The notes beneath the pieces are model-generated. The model was not told the DNA's origin. It ran no database searches and was given only the letters and a program-made list of their open reading frames with translations. Below, in pieces: positions 15,963 to 24,171 of a stretch of 64,000 bases of DNA; position 1 is the first letter of the stretch; each line of letters starts with the position of its first letter. Made by a program: the position numbers and the translations under genes. The stretch spans positions 62,001-126,000 of the forward strand of contig NZ_JAUHTR010000003.1 in the NCBI RefSeq assembly GCF_030418125.1. The letters run 5' to 3'. The DNA comes from Fictibacillus fluitans. Lineage in GTDB: Bacteria; Bacillota; Bacilli; Bacillales; Fictibacillaceae.

Positions 15963-17282
15963 TTATTTGTTTATTGATTTTTCTACTTCTGACTGTGCTT
16001 TTTTCAGTGCTTTTTCGGGTGTTTCTTTTCCTAAAAGAACCGCATCAATTAATGGATTGATCTTGTTCTGATAATCAGGGGCATCTGCCGGAACCGGATT
16101 CATGGTGGTTACTTGTAAATTGTCAACGGCCTGTTTATAAACCATTTCGTCGTTGCCGCTTAATTTTGAAAGTGCATCTTCAGAAGCTTTTTTGTTTGCC
16201 ACATTATCAAAGTTTTTGGCTGCCCAATATGATTGAGCTTTTTCTCCTGTTAAATATTTGATGAATTCAAAGGATTCTTTCGGATGTTTGGCACCCTTCG
16301 GAACTTCAGCAACAAAGCCGCCGCCGTCGCTCCAGTGTTTTGCACCCTCAGTTTTGGCAGGCATAGGGGCTACACCGAAATCCATGTCTTTTCCAAAGTC
16401 CCTGATTTGCGTATAGAAGGTGGCAACGTCCACCCACATGCCCACTTTGCCTGCAATGAAAGGATTGGATTGTTCGCTTCCGAATTCCGCCTTGAACGCA
16501 TTTACATTTTCCTGGCCGATTCGGTCATTCCAGCTTTTAAGCCATTTTAGTCCTTCCAGTTTTTCAGGTGTGTTGATTTGTACCTTGTCGTCTTTGGACA
16601 GAAATCCTTGCCCGTTATCGGCATTCATCAGCCAGCTTGGAGCCCCGAATGAGCCCCAAAGCGGGTAAAAACCAATTCTCTCGTAGCGGTCGCCGCTTTT
16701 TTTATCAAGTTTTTTGGCATATGCTTCAAGCTCATCCCATGTCTTCGGCGGCTTATTGGGATCAAGGCCTGCTTCTTTAAAAGCCTTTTTGTTATAGAAA
16801 AGAAGGCGGGTATCGGTGTTGAATGGCACGGCATACGGTTGGTCTTTATATAGGACAGTATCCCACAATCGCGGATAGAAATTATCTTTAAAGGAGTCAT
16901 CCTTTATGTATTTAGATAAATTGGTAGATTGATTGTTTTTGGCGCGATGCTGTACAGAGTTAATATCATTAATGATGACATCGGGAGGATTTCCGGCAGA
17001 AATAGCGGCAAGGTTCTTTGTCCAGATATCGCCAAATGGCAAGAAGGTATGCTTTACATAAATATCATCCTGCGATTTGTTAAAATCATTGATCATTTTT
17101 TCAATAACAGGACGTCTTGTTTCGGATCCCCAGAATGTCCAGAAATTCAACGTCACTTTGCCCTTTTGATCAGAACTGTCGCCAGAGCTTTTCTCCTGCG
17201 GCCCTCCTGAACTTCCCGAGCAGCCGGCAAGCATCCCCAGCATGATTAAAACAGAGATAAATAAGACAGTAACCCTTTTCAT
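15963..17282 (-). CDS. sugar ABC transporter substrate-binding lipoprotein, second system
   Basis: A 439-residue solute-binding protein family 1 lipoprotein. ATG 17282 is used because AGGAGG lies just upstream; longer in-frame starts would cover that site. The signal peptide ends MLAGC (Cys21), followed by a Gly/Ser-rich linker. The fold features WTFWGSETRRPVI (about 45-57) and PWDVIINDIN-like segments are typical. First gene of the leftward operon, with two permeases downstream. Substrate is probably an oligosaccharide; nothing in the cluster fixes it. Confidence 0.92.
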   Translation of the reverse strand: MKRVTVLFISVLIMLGMLAGCSGSSGGPQEKSSGDSSDQKGKVTLNFWTFWGSETRRPVIEKMINDFNKSQDDIYVKHTFLPFGDIWTKNLAAISAGNPPDVIINDINSVQHRAKNNQSTNLSKYIKDDSFKDNFYPRLWDTVLYKDQPYAVPFNTDTRLLFYNKKAFKEAGLDPNKPPKTWDELEAYAKKLDKKSGDRYERIGFYPLWGSFGAPSWLMNADNGQGFLSKDDKVQINTPEKLEGLKWLKSWNDRIGQENVNAFKAEFGSEQSNPFIAGKVGMWVDVATFYTQIRDFGKDMDFGVAPMPAKTEGAKHWSDGGGFVAEVPKGAKHPKESFEFIKYLTGEKAQSYWAAKNFDNVANKKASEDALSKLSGNDEMVYKQAVDNLQVTTMNPVPADAPDYQNKINPLIDAVLLGKETPEKALKKAQSEVEKSINK

Positions 17283-17333
17283 GTAGTACCTCCTAGTAAA
17301 TAAGTAACAGCTTCTTCTCGCAAAAAGCCGACC

Positions 17334-17364
17334 ATTATAAATACCCAAATGGTTTAGGAGTCAA
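17334..17364 (-). promoter_or_regulatory. probable SigA promoter of the second sugar operon
   Basis: Reading leftward, TTGACT is followed by TTTATA at 17 bases or TATAAT at 19 bases, some 50 bases before the binding-protein start. The rest of the 17283-17607 gap is AT-rich with no recognisable gene. Confidence 0.5.
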
Positions 17365-17607
17365 ACCTTTTTTCTACAAAATATTAAAAAAAGTCCGTGT
17401 TTTTGATAAAATTTTTATTTTTTCTTAGATTTCATAGCGAAGAATGTAGAATTTGGGAAAATAGACGGTTAAATAGTGAGTTATTTTCACAACTTAATCA
17501 TCAATTTTCCCAATACACACCCTTCTTTTGTATTGATACAATGAAATTAATACAAGGTTCGACAAAAAATGGTATGACATTTGTACCACAGAAATGGATG
17601 TGGACAC

Positions 17608-18159
17608 ATGAAAAAGAGAGTGCTGGTTTATCTCTATCCCCAATTCAGGGAAGTAGAAATTATGGTGGCGTTATCCGCCCTCAGCCGATATTACGAAATT
17701 CTAAGCTTTTCATTACCACATGGGGGAATTACGAGTGAATGCGGATTGCTCGTGCAACCTACCATTAAAATGAAAAATATTAACCCTTTGGAATACGACT
17801 TGCTGCTGATTCCTGGCGGACGGCAGGCAGCAAGCCAGTCAGATCCGCGCCTGATCCGGCTGATCAAGGCATTCGACAGAGATGGAGTGCGAATTGGGGC
17901 TATTGGTTCAGGAGTGTTCATTGCCGGAAAAGCCGGGGTATTGGAAAATAAAAGTTATACCGCTCCTCTTATGGAAGAGGAGAACAGAAAAATGAAGGAG
18001 TGGCTGAGGGGGCGCGCTGTGAACCGGCAGGTGGTTGAAGACAAAAATATAATAACAGCAAAGAACAATGCATATATTGATTTTGGGCTGCTGATCGGGG
18101 ACCGGCTGGGGTGCTTTTCAAGTATTGATGATTATAATCTATATAAGGGCACATTATAG
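17608..18159 (+). CDS. DJ-1/PfpI family protein lacking the catalytic Cys
   Basis: A 183-residue cytoplasmic protein with the class I glutamine-amidotransferase-like fold: PQFREVEIMVALSAL (11-25) and the nucleophile-elbow region IGAIGSGVFIAGKAG (96-110). In active members the elbow is A-x-C-H/N-G; here Ser101 occupies the Cys position. It may therefore be a binding or regulatory protein, not a protease or glyoxalase. The Shine-Dalgarno sequence (GGATGTGGA) is weak. It stands alone between the sugar operon and ytzI. Confidence 0.75.
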   Translation: MKKRVLVYLYPQFREVEIMVALSALSRYYEILSFSLPHGGITSECGLLVQPTIKMKNINPLEYDLLLIPGGRQAASQSDPRLIRLIKAFDRDGVRIGAIGSGVFIAGKAGVLENKSYTAPLMEEENRKMKEWLRGRAVNRQVVEDKNIITAKNNAYIDFGLLIGDRLGCFSSIDDYNLYKGTL

Positions 18160-18231
18160 AGGAACAGTCCATGGGATTCCGTATCTGTCCATGTTAAAAT
18201 AAGGATTATCAAATAAAAGGAGCTGTACGTC

Positions 18232-18396
18232 GTGTCAACTCTTCTTATTTCTATTTTGATTTCCGTTATTATTATTTTATTTGTTCTTGTGGTATTCGTT
18301 TTGGCGATCTCGAAAGGGTATGCGTATAAACATACAGTGGACAGCCTTGATGATAACCCTCATCTTAAAAAACGAGAAAAATCGGGAGATGCATGA
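18232..18396 (+). CDS. ytzI: YtzI-like small membrane protein
   Basis: A 54-residue protein starting at GTG 18232, 9 bases after AAAGGAG. One hydrophobic helix (about 3-27) is followed by SKGYAYKHTVDSLDDNPHL, which I recognise as the conserved part of YtzI, and a charged C-terminus. Function unknown. It is followed by its own terminator and was too short for usual length cut-offs. Confidence 0.75.
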   Translation: MSTLLISILISVIIILFVLVVFVLAISKGYAYKHTVDSLDDNPHLKKREKSGDA

Positions 18397-18411
18397 CCGG
18401 ACTGCTGTAAA

Positions 18412-18447
18412 TGAGCGCTGCTGAAGGATTCGGCAGCGTTTTTTTTG
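18412..18447 (+). terminator. intrinsic terminator
   Basis: CGCTGCTGAA/TTCGGCAGCG stem followed by eight T after ytzI. Confidence 0.85.
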
Positions 18448-18579
18448 CGCTCAATTTTCGGTGGATCACAAGGAGTTAAAATTGGGACTGGAAAGTTTGC
18501 GGGCAAGAAGGGATAATAAATATGAGAACGCATACATGATGTGTGTTTTTTTACAAAGTAGAAAGATAAAGGAGAAATT

Positions 18580-19506
18580 ATGATAAAAGTAATTAAACCT
18601 GCTTCACCCTTTGATTTCTCTAAAATGCTGCGCAGGGTGAAGAGTCATGGGAAAAATAACATTGTCCATGCTGACCTGGAGAATCAATCGTACAAACGGA
18701 TGGTCCATGTGGGAAGCCGGCCTGTACTGCTTCATGTAAAGTCCAGCGGAAGCGTTGAAAAAGCGGAACTTTTGATTGATTATCCGAATGGCCTCAGCCA
18801 GGAGGAAAAAGATGTGCTGGATGTTACTGTCAGACGGATGTTTTCAACGGACATTGATCTTAAACAATTTTATTCACAGTTTTCCGGGCACAGGCAAATA
18901 GCCCCTCTAATCACATCATTTTACGGGCTGCGCCTGATGACGGATCCCGATTTGTTTGAATCTATGGTGAAAATTATCATTGGCCAACAGGTGAATCTAA
19001 CGTTCGCAGGTGTTTTGATCGACCGTATCATTGATCTTGCCGGTGAGCATCTGGAAGTAAATGGTGAGTCGTTCTCCATTTTTCCGACGGCCGAAAAGAT
19101 TGCTGCGCTTGATTACCAGGAGCTGAGAGAACTGCAGTTCAGCCAAAGAAAAGCAGAATATATTATTGATTTTGCCAGGATGATAGCAACGGGGAAACTT
19201 GATGTGGATGCGCTCTGGGGGATGAGTGATGACGAGGTAACAGAAACGCTGCTGCCGATCAGGGGGATTGGACGGTGGACCATTGAATGCCTCCTTATTT
19301 TTGCCATGGGGAGAGCGGATGTGCTTCCCGCTGCCGATATTGGCTTAAGGAATGGAGTTCGAAAGGCATGGGTACTGGATTACCAGCCAACGGAAGAAGA
19401 TGTCCGGACGCTTGCGGCAGACTGGCATCCGTGGGGCACGTATATTACCTATTATCTGTGGGAGAGCCTTGCGGCAGAGCCCGTAGTAAACGATTTGCAG
19501 ATTTAG
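18580..19506 (+). CDS. AlkA-type DNA-3-methyladenine glycosylase
   Basis: A 308-residue DNA repair enzyme that removes alkylated purines. The N-terminal third is the AlkA_N-like beta domain; the HhH-GPD domain spans about 120-300. The helix-hairpin-helix is LLPIRGIGRWTIE (about 226-238) and the catalytic Asp253 lies in LPAADIG. No iron-sulfur cysteines are present, as expected for AlkA and not for Nth. It resembles B. subtilis YfjP. AAAGGAG precedes the ATG. Next genes start 20 bases later, so it probably leads a three-gene transcript with the CBS and GNAT genes. Confidence 0.9.
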   Translation: MIKVIKPASPFDFSKMLRRVKSHGKNNIVHADLENQSYKRMVHVGSRPVLLHVKSSGSVEKAELLIDYPNGLSQEEKDVLDVTVRRMFSTDIDLKQFYSQFSGHRQIAPLITSFYGLRLMTDPDLFESMVKIIIGQQVNLTFAGVLIDRIIDLAGEHLEVNGESFSIFPTAEKIAALDYQELRELQFSQRKAEYIIDFARMIATGKLDVDALWGMSDDEVTETLLPIRGIGRWTIECLLIFAMGRADVLPAADIGLRNGVRKAWVLDYQPTEEDVRTLAADWHPWGTYITYYLWESLAAEPVVNDLQI

Positions 19507-19526
19507 ATAGCTAGGAGGAAGGTATC

Positions 19527-19943
19527 GTGAACATAGCTTTTTTTCTTTTGCCGAAAGAACAGGTTGCTTTTCTGAAGACAAATTCAACCGTCCGACAGGC
19601 GCTGGAAAAACTCGAACACCATCGATACACCGCAGTCCCGGTGCTTGATGAAAAAGGAAGGTATTCTGAAACGGTCACAGAGGGGGATCTCCTGTGGACA
19701 ATTAAAAACACACCGGGGCTGAACTTTGAAACAAGCCACCGGTTTTCCATTTCGGGTATAAAAAAGGAGCGGTTAATTAAATCTGTTTACATTAATGCTC
19801 AAATGGAGGATCTCCTGAGTTTGATAGCGACCCAAAATTTTGTTCCTGTGGTAGATGATAACGATGTTTTTATCGGCATCGTCCGCCGCAGTGATATTAT
19901 TGAATATTGTTCAAATCAGCTGTTTGCGATAAAAGGGAGCTGA
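19527..19943 (+). CDS. two-CBS-domain protein
   Basis: A 138-residue protein made of two CBS motifs: one from about 1 to 66 (HHRYTAVPVLDEKGRYSETVTEGDLL) and one from about 77 to 132 (FVPVVDDNDVFIGIVRRSDII). CBS pairs bind adenine nucleotides and act as sensors. AGGAGG precedes GTG 19527. The stop codon overlaps the next start (TGATG). Similar free-standing CBS proteins in Bacillus have no settled role. Confidence 0.88.
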   Translation: MNIAFFLLPKEQVAFLKTNSTVRQALEKLEHHRYTAVPVLDEKGRYSETVTEGDLLWTIKNTPGLNFETSHRFSISGIKKERLIKSVYINAQMEDLLSLIATQNFVPVVDDNDVFIGIVRRSDIIEYCSNQLFAIKGS

Positions 19944-20521
19944 TGAGTATGGAAAGAGAATCTTCAGTTCCTGCATTTCCCGAACTTTTTACTAAACGAT
20001 TTCAGTTAAGAGAAATCAAAGAGGGAGATGCAGAGGATCTTCATAAAGTATATTCTGATTTCGAAGTGGTAAAGTACTGGGGAGCGGTTCCGTTTGAGAG
20101 CATCGAACAGACGGCTTCACTAATTAATGATTTTCAGAACGGATTCAGTTTAGGGAGAACCATTCGCTGGGGGATTGCCGAAAAAGCAAGTGGAAGGTTA
20201 ATTGGAACATGCGGTTACCACAATTGGGCCAAGAAGAAATGGCGAGCGGAAGTTGGGTATGAAATAAGGCGGAGTGAGTGGCGAAAGGGTGTAATGTCTG
20301 AGATTTTAAGCGTGATTTTGCCCTATGGCTTTCATACAATGGGGCTTAACCGCATTGGAGCGCTTATACATCCGGATAATCACGGTTCTGGCAAACTGGC
20401 AGAAAAATTAGGCTTCCAGGCAGAAGGACGTCTGAGAGATTACCAGTTCGTAGACGGAGAATTTCAAGACTTGATAATGTACAGTATGCTGAAAAAAGAT
20501 ACAAAATGGCTCGCCTTATAA
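19943..20521 (+). CDS. GNAT acetyltransferase, RimJ/RimL type
   Basis: A 192-residue acetyltransferase of the Acetyltransf_3 group, which acetylate ribosomal-protein N-termini or small amines with acetyl-CoA. Family features are FTKRFQLREI near the start, the GTCGYHNW strand (about 92-99), VGYEIRRSEWRKGVMSE with the CoA-binding turn (about 107-123) and LGFQAEGRLRDY near 165-176. ATG 19943 is coupled to the CBS stop; ATG 19949 is an equally spaced alternative. Target unknown. Confidence 0.88.
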   Translation: MSMERESSVPAFPELFTKRFQLREIKEGDAEDLHKVYSDFEVVKYWGAVPFESIEQTASLINDFQNGFSLGRTIRWGIAEKASGRLIGTCGYHNWAKKKWRAEVGYEIRRSEWRKGVMSEILSVILPYGFHTMGLNRIGALIHPDNHGSGKLAEKLGFQAEGRLRDYQFVDGEFQDLIMYSMLKKDTKWLAL

Positions 20522-20525
20522 TGTT

Positions 20526-20558
20526 TACATCAAAAAAAGATGGCGCATATGCCATCTT
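20526..20558. terminator. bidirectional terminator
   Basis: AAAAAAGATGGC/GCCATCTTTTTT palindrome between the GNAT gene and uppP. Confidence 0.9.
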
Positions 20559-20574
20559 TTTTGATGCTTTAAGA

Positions 20575-21411
20575 TTACAGCCAGATGATGGCAGCAAGTA
20601 CAGCTGCCAGGATAAAGCGGTAATAAGCAAAGGGTGTCAGTTTTACTTTTGCAATCAAACGGATAAAGAACAAGATGGCAACGACCGCTACGATAAAGGC
20701 CGTAATAAATCCTGTAATAAAAAACGGCAGGTCGCTTGCGCTTAAATAATCCCAGCTTTTATAGAGGTCAAGTCCGCTGGCCGCGATCATAATCGGAACC
20801 GCAAGAATAAACGTGAAATCAGCCGCTGTTCTATGGCTTAAGCCCATCAGCACACCACCGGAAATGGTTGCACCCGAACGTGAAAAGCCCGGCCATAGCG
20901 CAAGGCACTGAAACAAGCCGATAATAAATGCCTGCTTGTACGTAATCTGGTCAAGAGTAGCTGCGGTAATCTTCTTTTTCTTTTTTTCAGCGTAAATCAT
21001 CAACAGTCCGCCGACAATCAGGCTGAATACAACCGTACTTGTTGAAAATAAATATTTTTTTACGGCATCGTGAACAAGAAGTCCAATCACAACGGCAGGC
21101 AGCATGCCGCAAAAGATATGAATCAGATTTAGATGGCCCTTTTGCCCATCCTCAGATTCGATTTTGCCCACACCGAGAAGACTCCACAGCCTTTTCCAGT
21201 AAAGGACAACAACAGCAAGAATGGAACCGAGCTGAATTACAATTTCAAATGTTTTTGCTTTATCTCCTGTAAATCCTAAAAAGTGCCCTGCGATAATTAA
21301 ATGTCCAGTGGAGGAAACCGGAAGAAATTCTGTCAGTCCCTCAACCAAACCCATAATAATGGCAATCCAAAGAAACAATACATTCACCAGCCTGTTCACT
21401 AAATTAATCAA
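20575..21411 (-). CDS. uppP: undecaprenyl-diphosphatase (BacA type)
   Basis: A membrane enzyme of 270-278 residues that converts undecaprenyl diphosphate to the monophosphate carrier for wall synthesis; extra copies give bacitracin tolerance. Motif 1 [14 protein letters not shown] (about 24-37) and motif 2 PGFSRSGAT (about 170-178) carry the catalytic Glu and Arg residues. Seven to eight membrane helices. The start is uncertain: TTG 21411 has a weak TAGGTAAG upstream, and in-frame GTG codons a few residues later would match the usual length better. Single gene. Confidence 0.93.
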   Translation of the reverse strand: MINLVNRLVNVLFLWIAIIMGLVEGLTEFLPVSSTGHLIIAGHFLGFTGDKAKTFEIVIQLGSILAVVVLYWKRLWSLLGVGKIESEDGQKGHLNLIHIFCGMLPAVVIGLLVHDAVKKYLFSTSTVVFSLIVGGLLMIYAEKKKKKITAATLDQITYKQAFIIGLFQCLALWPGFSRSGATISGGVLMGLSHRTAADFTFILAVPIMIAASGLDLYKSWDYLSASDLPFFITGFITAFIVAVVAILFFIRLIAKVKLTPFAYYRFILAAVLAAIIWL

Positions 21412-21530
21412 ACACTTACCTATTATAAAAGAAAATAGCTAAAAAACATATAAAGATTGTGTGACAAAGAAGAACGGAGCAAGCCGGTTAGCTGTTCGGG
21501 CTCACGTTAAACTTTTCGACAGGTCATCAA

Positions 21531-21563
21531 AAAAAGAGGCGGCACGCGGCCGCCTCTTTTAAC
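21531..21563. terminator. bidirectional terminator
   Basis: AAAAGAGGCGGC/GCCGCCTCTTTT palindrome at the end of the 3D-domain gene. Confidence 0.9.
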
Positions 21564-21578
21564 TAAAGTCTATTCTGA

Positions 21579-22484
21579 TTAATCAAGAACAGTAACTTTA
21601 ACTGTTTTTCTTCCCCATTGGTTGGCAGTATCAAGGGAAGAATAGAATACATCAATTCGGTTGCCATTGATCGCGCCGCCAGTGTCAGCTGCTGTTGCAT
21701 AGCCATATCCTTCAACATATACTTTTGAGTTTAAAGGAATAACATCAGGGTCAACGGCAATGACTTTTGCATTTGGATTAGATTTAAGGTTTGTCCCATT
21801 TGCAGTTACGCCACTGCAGCCGTTGCAGTTTGCTGTGTAAGCTGTTGATTCCACAGAAATCGTTTTACCCTGCTTTTCCTGTGCTGGTGCCTTTGTTTCT
21901 TGTGCTGCAGCTTTTGGTGCTGGCGCAGCTTTTGGCGCCGGAGCAGCAGATTGAACCTCTGTTTTTACACTGACACCATTATCGCTGTAAAGCGATTTGA
22001 TGGTTTGAGGTCCAGTAATGCCGTCGACAGCAATGCCTTTAGCCTTCTGGAAAGCTGTTACCGCTCTTACTGTAACTGGTCCGTAAATTCCATCAACTGT
22101 ATAGTTGTAGAATCCTTGATCCTTTAATTCACTTTGCAATCCCGAAACAGCATAGCCTTTACTGCCTTGCTTAAGCAAATTGGATTTACTTAGAGAAGAT
22201 TGAAGAAGAGCTTCTGCTGTTTGCTTTCCTGTAATACCATCTACTTTTAGTCCGTTTTTCTTTTGAAAATCCTTCACGGAAGCCGTTGTGATATCTCCAT
22301 AGTAACCTGTTGTATCCGTGTAATGGAAATACCCTTTATCTTTAAGCGATTGCTGTAATTGGTGTACGTCTTTATCCCACATACCTTGTTTTAATGTATG
22401 GTCCCCTAACGCGGCTTCCCCTACTATTGGAGAACTCATGATTACTCCAGTGATCGCTCCTGTTGCAATTACTTTTTTTAACAT
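21579..22484 (-). CDS. secreted cell-wall protein: two PG-binding domains plus 3D domain
   Basis: A 301-residue exported protein. Signal peptide about 1-23; PG_binding_1 domains at about 28-95 and 104-168; an Ala/Pro/Lys linker (about 175-205); and a C-terminal 3D (RlpA-like, MltA-type barrel) domain from about 207 with the conserved aspartates in VDPDVIPL and ATAADTGGAINGNRIDVF. 3D domains are found in lytic transglycosylase-like stationary-phase proteins such as YocH. Its N-terminal 35 residues nearly copy those of the NlpC/P60 enzyme at 7 kb. AGGAGG precedes the ATG. A WalR box lies about 110 bases upstream. Confidence 0.92.
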   Translation of the reverse strand: MLKKVIATGAITGVIMSSPIVGEAALGDHTLKQGMWDKDVHQLQQSLKDKGYFHYTDTTGYYGDITTASVKDFQKKNGLKVDGITGKQTAEALLQSSLSKSNLLKQGSKGYAVSGLQSELKDQGFYNYTVDGIYGPVTVRAVTAFQKAKGIAVDGITGPQTIKSLYSDNGVSVKTEVQSAAPAPKAAPAPKAAAQETKAPAQEKQGKTISVESTAYTANCNGCSGVTANGTNLKSNPNAKVIAVDPDVIPLNSKVYVEGYGYATAADTGGAINGNRIDVFYSSLDTANQWGRKTVKVTVLD

Positions 22485-22590
22485 ATGTACCTCCTAAAGT
22501 ACGAAAAGTTTTAGTTAAAAAGGATATGATTTCCTTGATAGCCACAATAGCCATTGTACAGGTAGAGTATGACAGGCAGGTTAGAGGGAG

Positions 22591-22607
22591 GTAACAAAAC
22601 CGTTACA
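22591..22607 (-). promoter_or_regulatory. WalR (YycF) binding site
   Basis: Reading leftward, TGTAAC-GGTTT-TGTTAC fits the direct repeat TGTWAH-N5-TGTWAH exactly, upstream of the 3D-domain cell-wall gene. Confidence 0.75.
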
Positions 22608-22773
22608 TAATTATTTCAAAATAGTAGTAAATTCATCCATTAATGAGAGATATATCGGCTGTTTGTCCTACTAATAGGGGATATTTTGGATATTTCAAGC
22701 TGTAATTCTTTATAATATTTAGAAAACTGGTAAACTTGTATCGTACCTATTTTTCTAAATCGAAAGGTGGAAA

Positions 22774-23730
22774 ATGATTATGGAATACCGTCGTCTTGGG
22801 AGTACTGGATTAAAAGTCAGCGAGATTTCCCTTGGAAGCTGGTTGACCACTGCAGGCTATGTGGCCCGCGAGAATGCAGAAGCCAGCATACATAAAGCAT
22901 TTGATCTTGGAATTAACTTCTTTGATACCGCCAATGTATATATGCGCGGCGAAGCAGAAAAAGTGGTGGGAAACGTTTTGAAAGGTTACCAGCGGGATTC
23001 CTATGTACTGGCTACTAAAGCGTTTTGGCCAATGGGGGAGGGTCCCAATGACAGAGGGCTTTCGCGCAAGCATGTAATTGAACAGTGCAATGCCAGTCTC
23101 GAACGTCTCGGGCTGGATTACGTCGATATTTTTTATTGCCACCGATATGATAAGGAAACACCCCTGGAAGAAACGCTGCGAGCCATCGATGATTTGATTC
23201 GGCATGGCAAAGTGCTTTATGCCGGAGTCAGTGAATGGACAGCAGAACAAATTACAGAAGCGGTAAACCTTGCAGATAAAAAATTACTGGACCGCATTGT
23301 TGTCAGCCAGCCTCAATACAGTATGTTGGAACGTTACATTGAAAAAGAAGTCATTCCGGTGAGTGAAAAGCACGGCATCGGGCAGGTGGTATGGTCGCCG
23401 CTGGCACAGGGAGTCCTGACTGGAAAGTATAAAATCGGGGAGGATGCCCCAAAAGGAAGCCGGGCCGCAGATGAGAACAGCAAGAAGATGATATCCGGCC
23501 ATTTGACGGACGAAAATCTTCAGAAGGTAGAGCGGCTAAAAGGAGTGGCAGAAGAGAACGGAATTACAGTGGCTCAGCTTGCACTATCCTGGGTTTTACG
23601 TCAGGAGAATGTGTCAAGTGCGATTGTGGGCGCAAGTTCACCGGATCAGCTGGAAGAGACCGTAAAGGCATCAGGGGTCAAACTCGCTGCCGAATCACTA
23701 GAGCGCATAGAGGAAATCCTTCAAAATTAA
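22774..23730 (+). CDS. aldo/keto reductase
   Basis: A 318-residue NADPH-dependent oxidoreductase with the (beta/alpha)8 AKR fold. The catalytic tetrad is visible: Asp and Tyr in FFDTANVY (about 49-56), Lys in LATK (about 84) and His in YCHRYD (about 125). The C-terminal SSAIVGASSPDQLEE is the phosphate-binding part for NADPH. It resembles the potassium-channel beta-subunit-like group (B. subtilis YrpG, E. coli YghZ). AAAGGTGG precedes ATG 22774; ATG 22780 is also possible. Single gene with its own terminator. Confidence 0.92.
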   Translation: MIMEYRRLGSTGLKVSEISLGSWLTTAGYVARENAEASIHKAFDLGINFFDTANVYMRGEAEKVVGNVLKGYQRDSYVLATKAFWPMGEGPNDRGLSRKHVIEQCNASLERLGLDYVDIFYCHRYDKETPLEETLRAIDDLIRHGKVLYAGVSEWTAEQITEAVNLADKKLLDRIVVSQPQYSMLERYIEKEVIPVSEKHGIGQVVWSPLAQGVLTGKYKIGEDAPKGSRAADENSKKMISGHLTDENLQKVERLKGVAEENGITVAQLALSWVLRQENVSSAIVGASSPDQLEETVKASGVKLAAESLERIEEILQN

Positions 23731-23744
23731 TAGGGGTTCATTTA

Positions 23745-23780
23745 AAAACGGCCGGGAGTGATTCCCTGCCGTTTTTTTTC
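23745..23780 (+). terminator. intrinsic terminator
   Basis: ACGGC-CGGGAG/CTCCC-like-GCCGT hairpin followed by eight T after the aldo/keto reductase gene. Confidence 0.85.
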
Positions 23781-23809
23781 GTTTTAAATTTCATTTCTGA
23801 GCTTGTCCG

Positions 23810-23974
23810 TTATTGTTTCATCAAAGTTTTCGGTTTTTCCTCTGTTCGGGAAAGCAGATTTAGCAAATGATCTAGTTCTTGGCTGCATTTTACAGTAACC
23901 TCTGCCGTCAAGCCATAGGTCTTACCAAGACATAGCAAAACTTCCCGCTTTTTTTCAATCATTTGTAATAACAT
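23810..23974 (-). CDS. Spo0E-family aspartyl-phosphate phosphatase (small)
   Basis: A 54-residue protein encoded leftward in the gap between the reductase and the antiporter. It contains IEKKRE near 6-11 and the signature SQELD at 31-35, the pattern of Spo0E/YisI/YnzD phosphatases that remove phosphate from Spo0A~P and so delay sporulation. The length is usual for the small members. The ribosome site is weak (TGAAAG), so the start (ATG 23974, or 23962) is uncertain. Nothing else is evident in the 380-base gap. Confidence 0.7.
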   Translation of the reverse strand: MLLQMIEKKREVLLCLGKTYGLTAEVTVKCSQELDHLLNLLSRTEEKPKTLMKQ

Positions 23975-24171
23975 CTTTCATTCACGACTTTCATGAGGGA
24001 TTTTGTCACAAAAACAAGTATGAAGCAAAACAACGTTGAAGAAAAGAGCTTTGCTAAAAATAGTCAAAAAGTTACAAAATACCTGTTCCCTGCAGTTCAA
24101 TCCGTTTAACTCGCTGTGAAAAAGTAAATGGATAGAAATAAAAGCTTTTACAGGAAAAGAGGAAAAACAGC

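Noticed and set aside
18482-18583. 33-codon TTG frame ending in an ATGA overlap with the AlkA-type gene
   Set aside because: AAGGAG is well placed, but the product has no recognisable feature and the glycosylase gene has its own good ribosome site. Kept out for lack of evidence.
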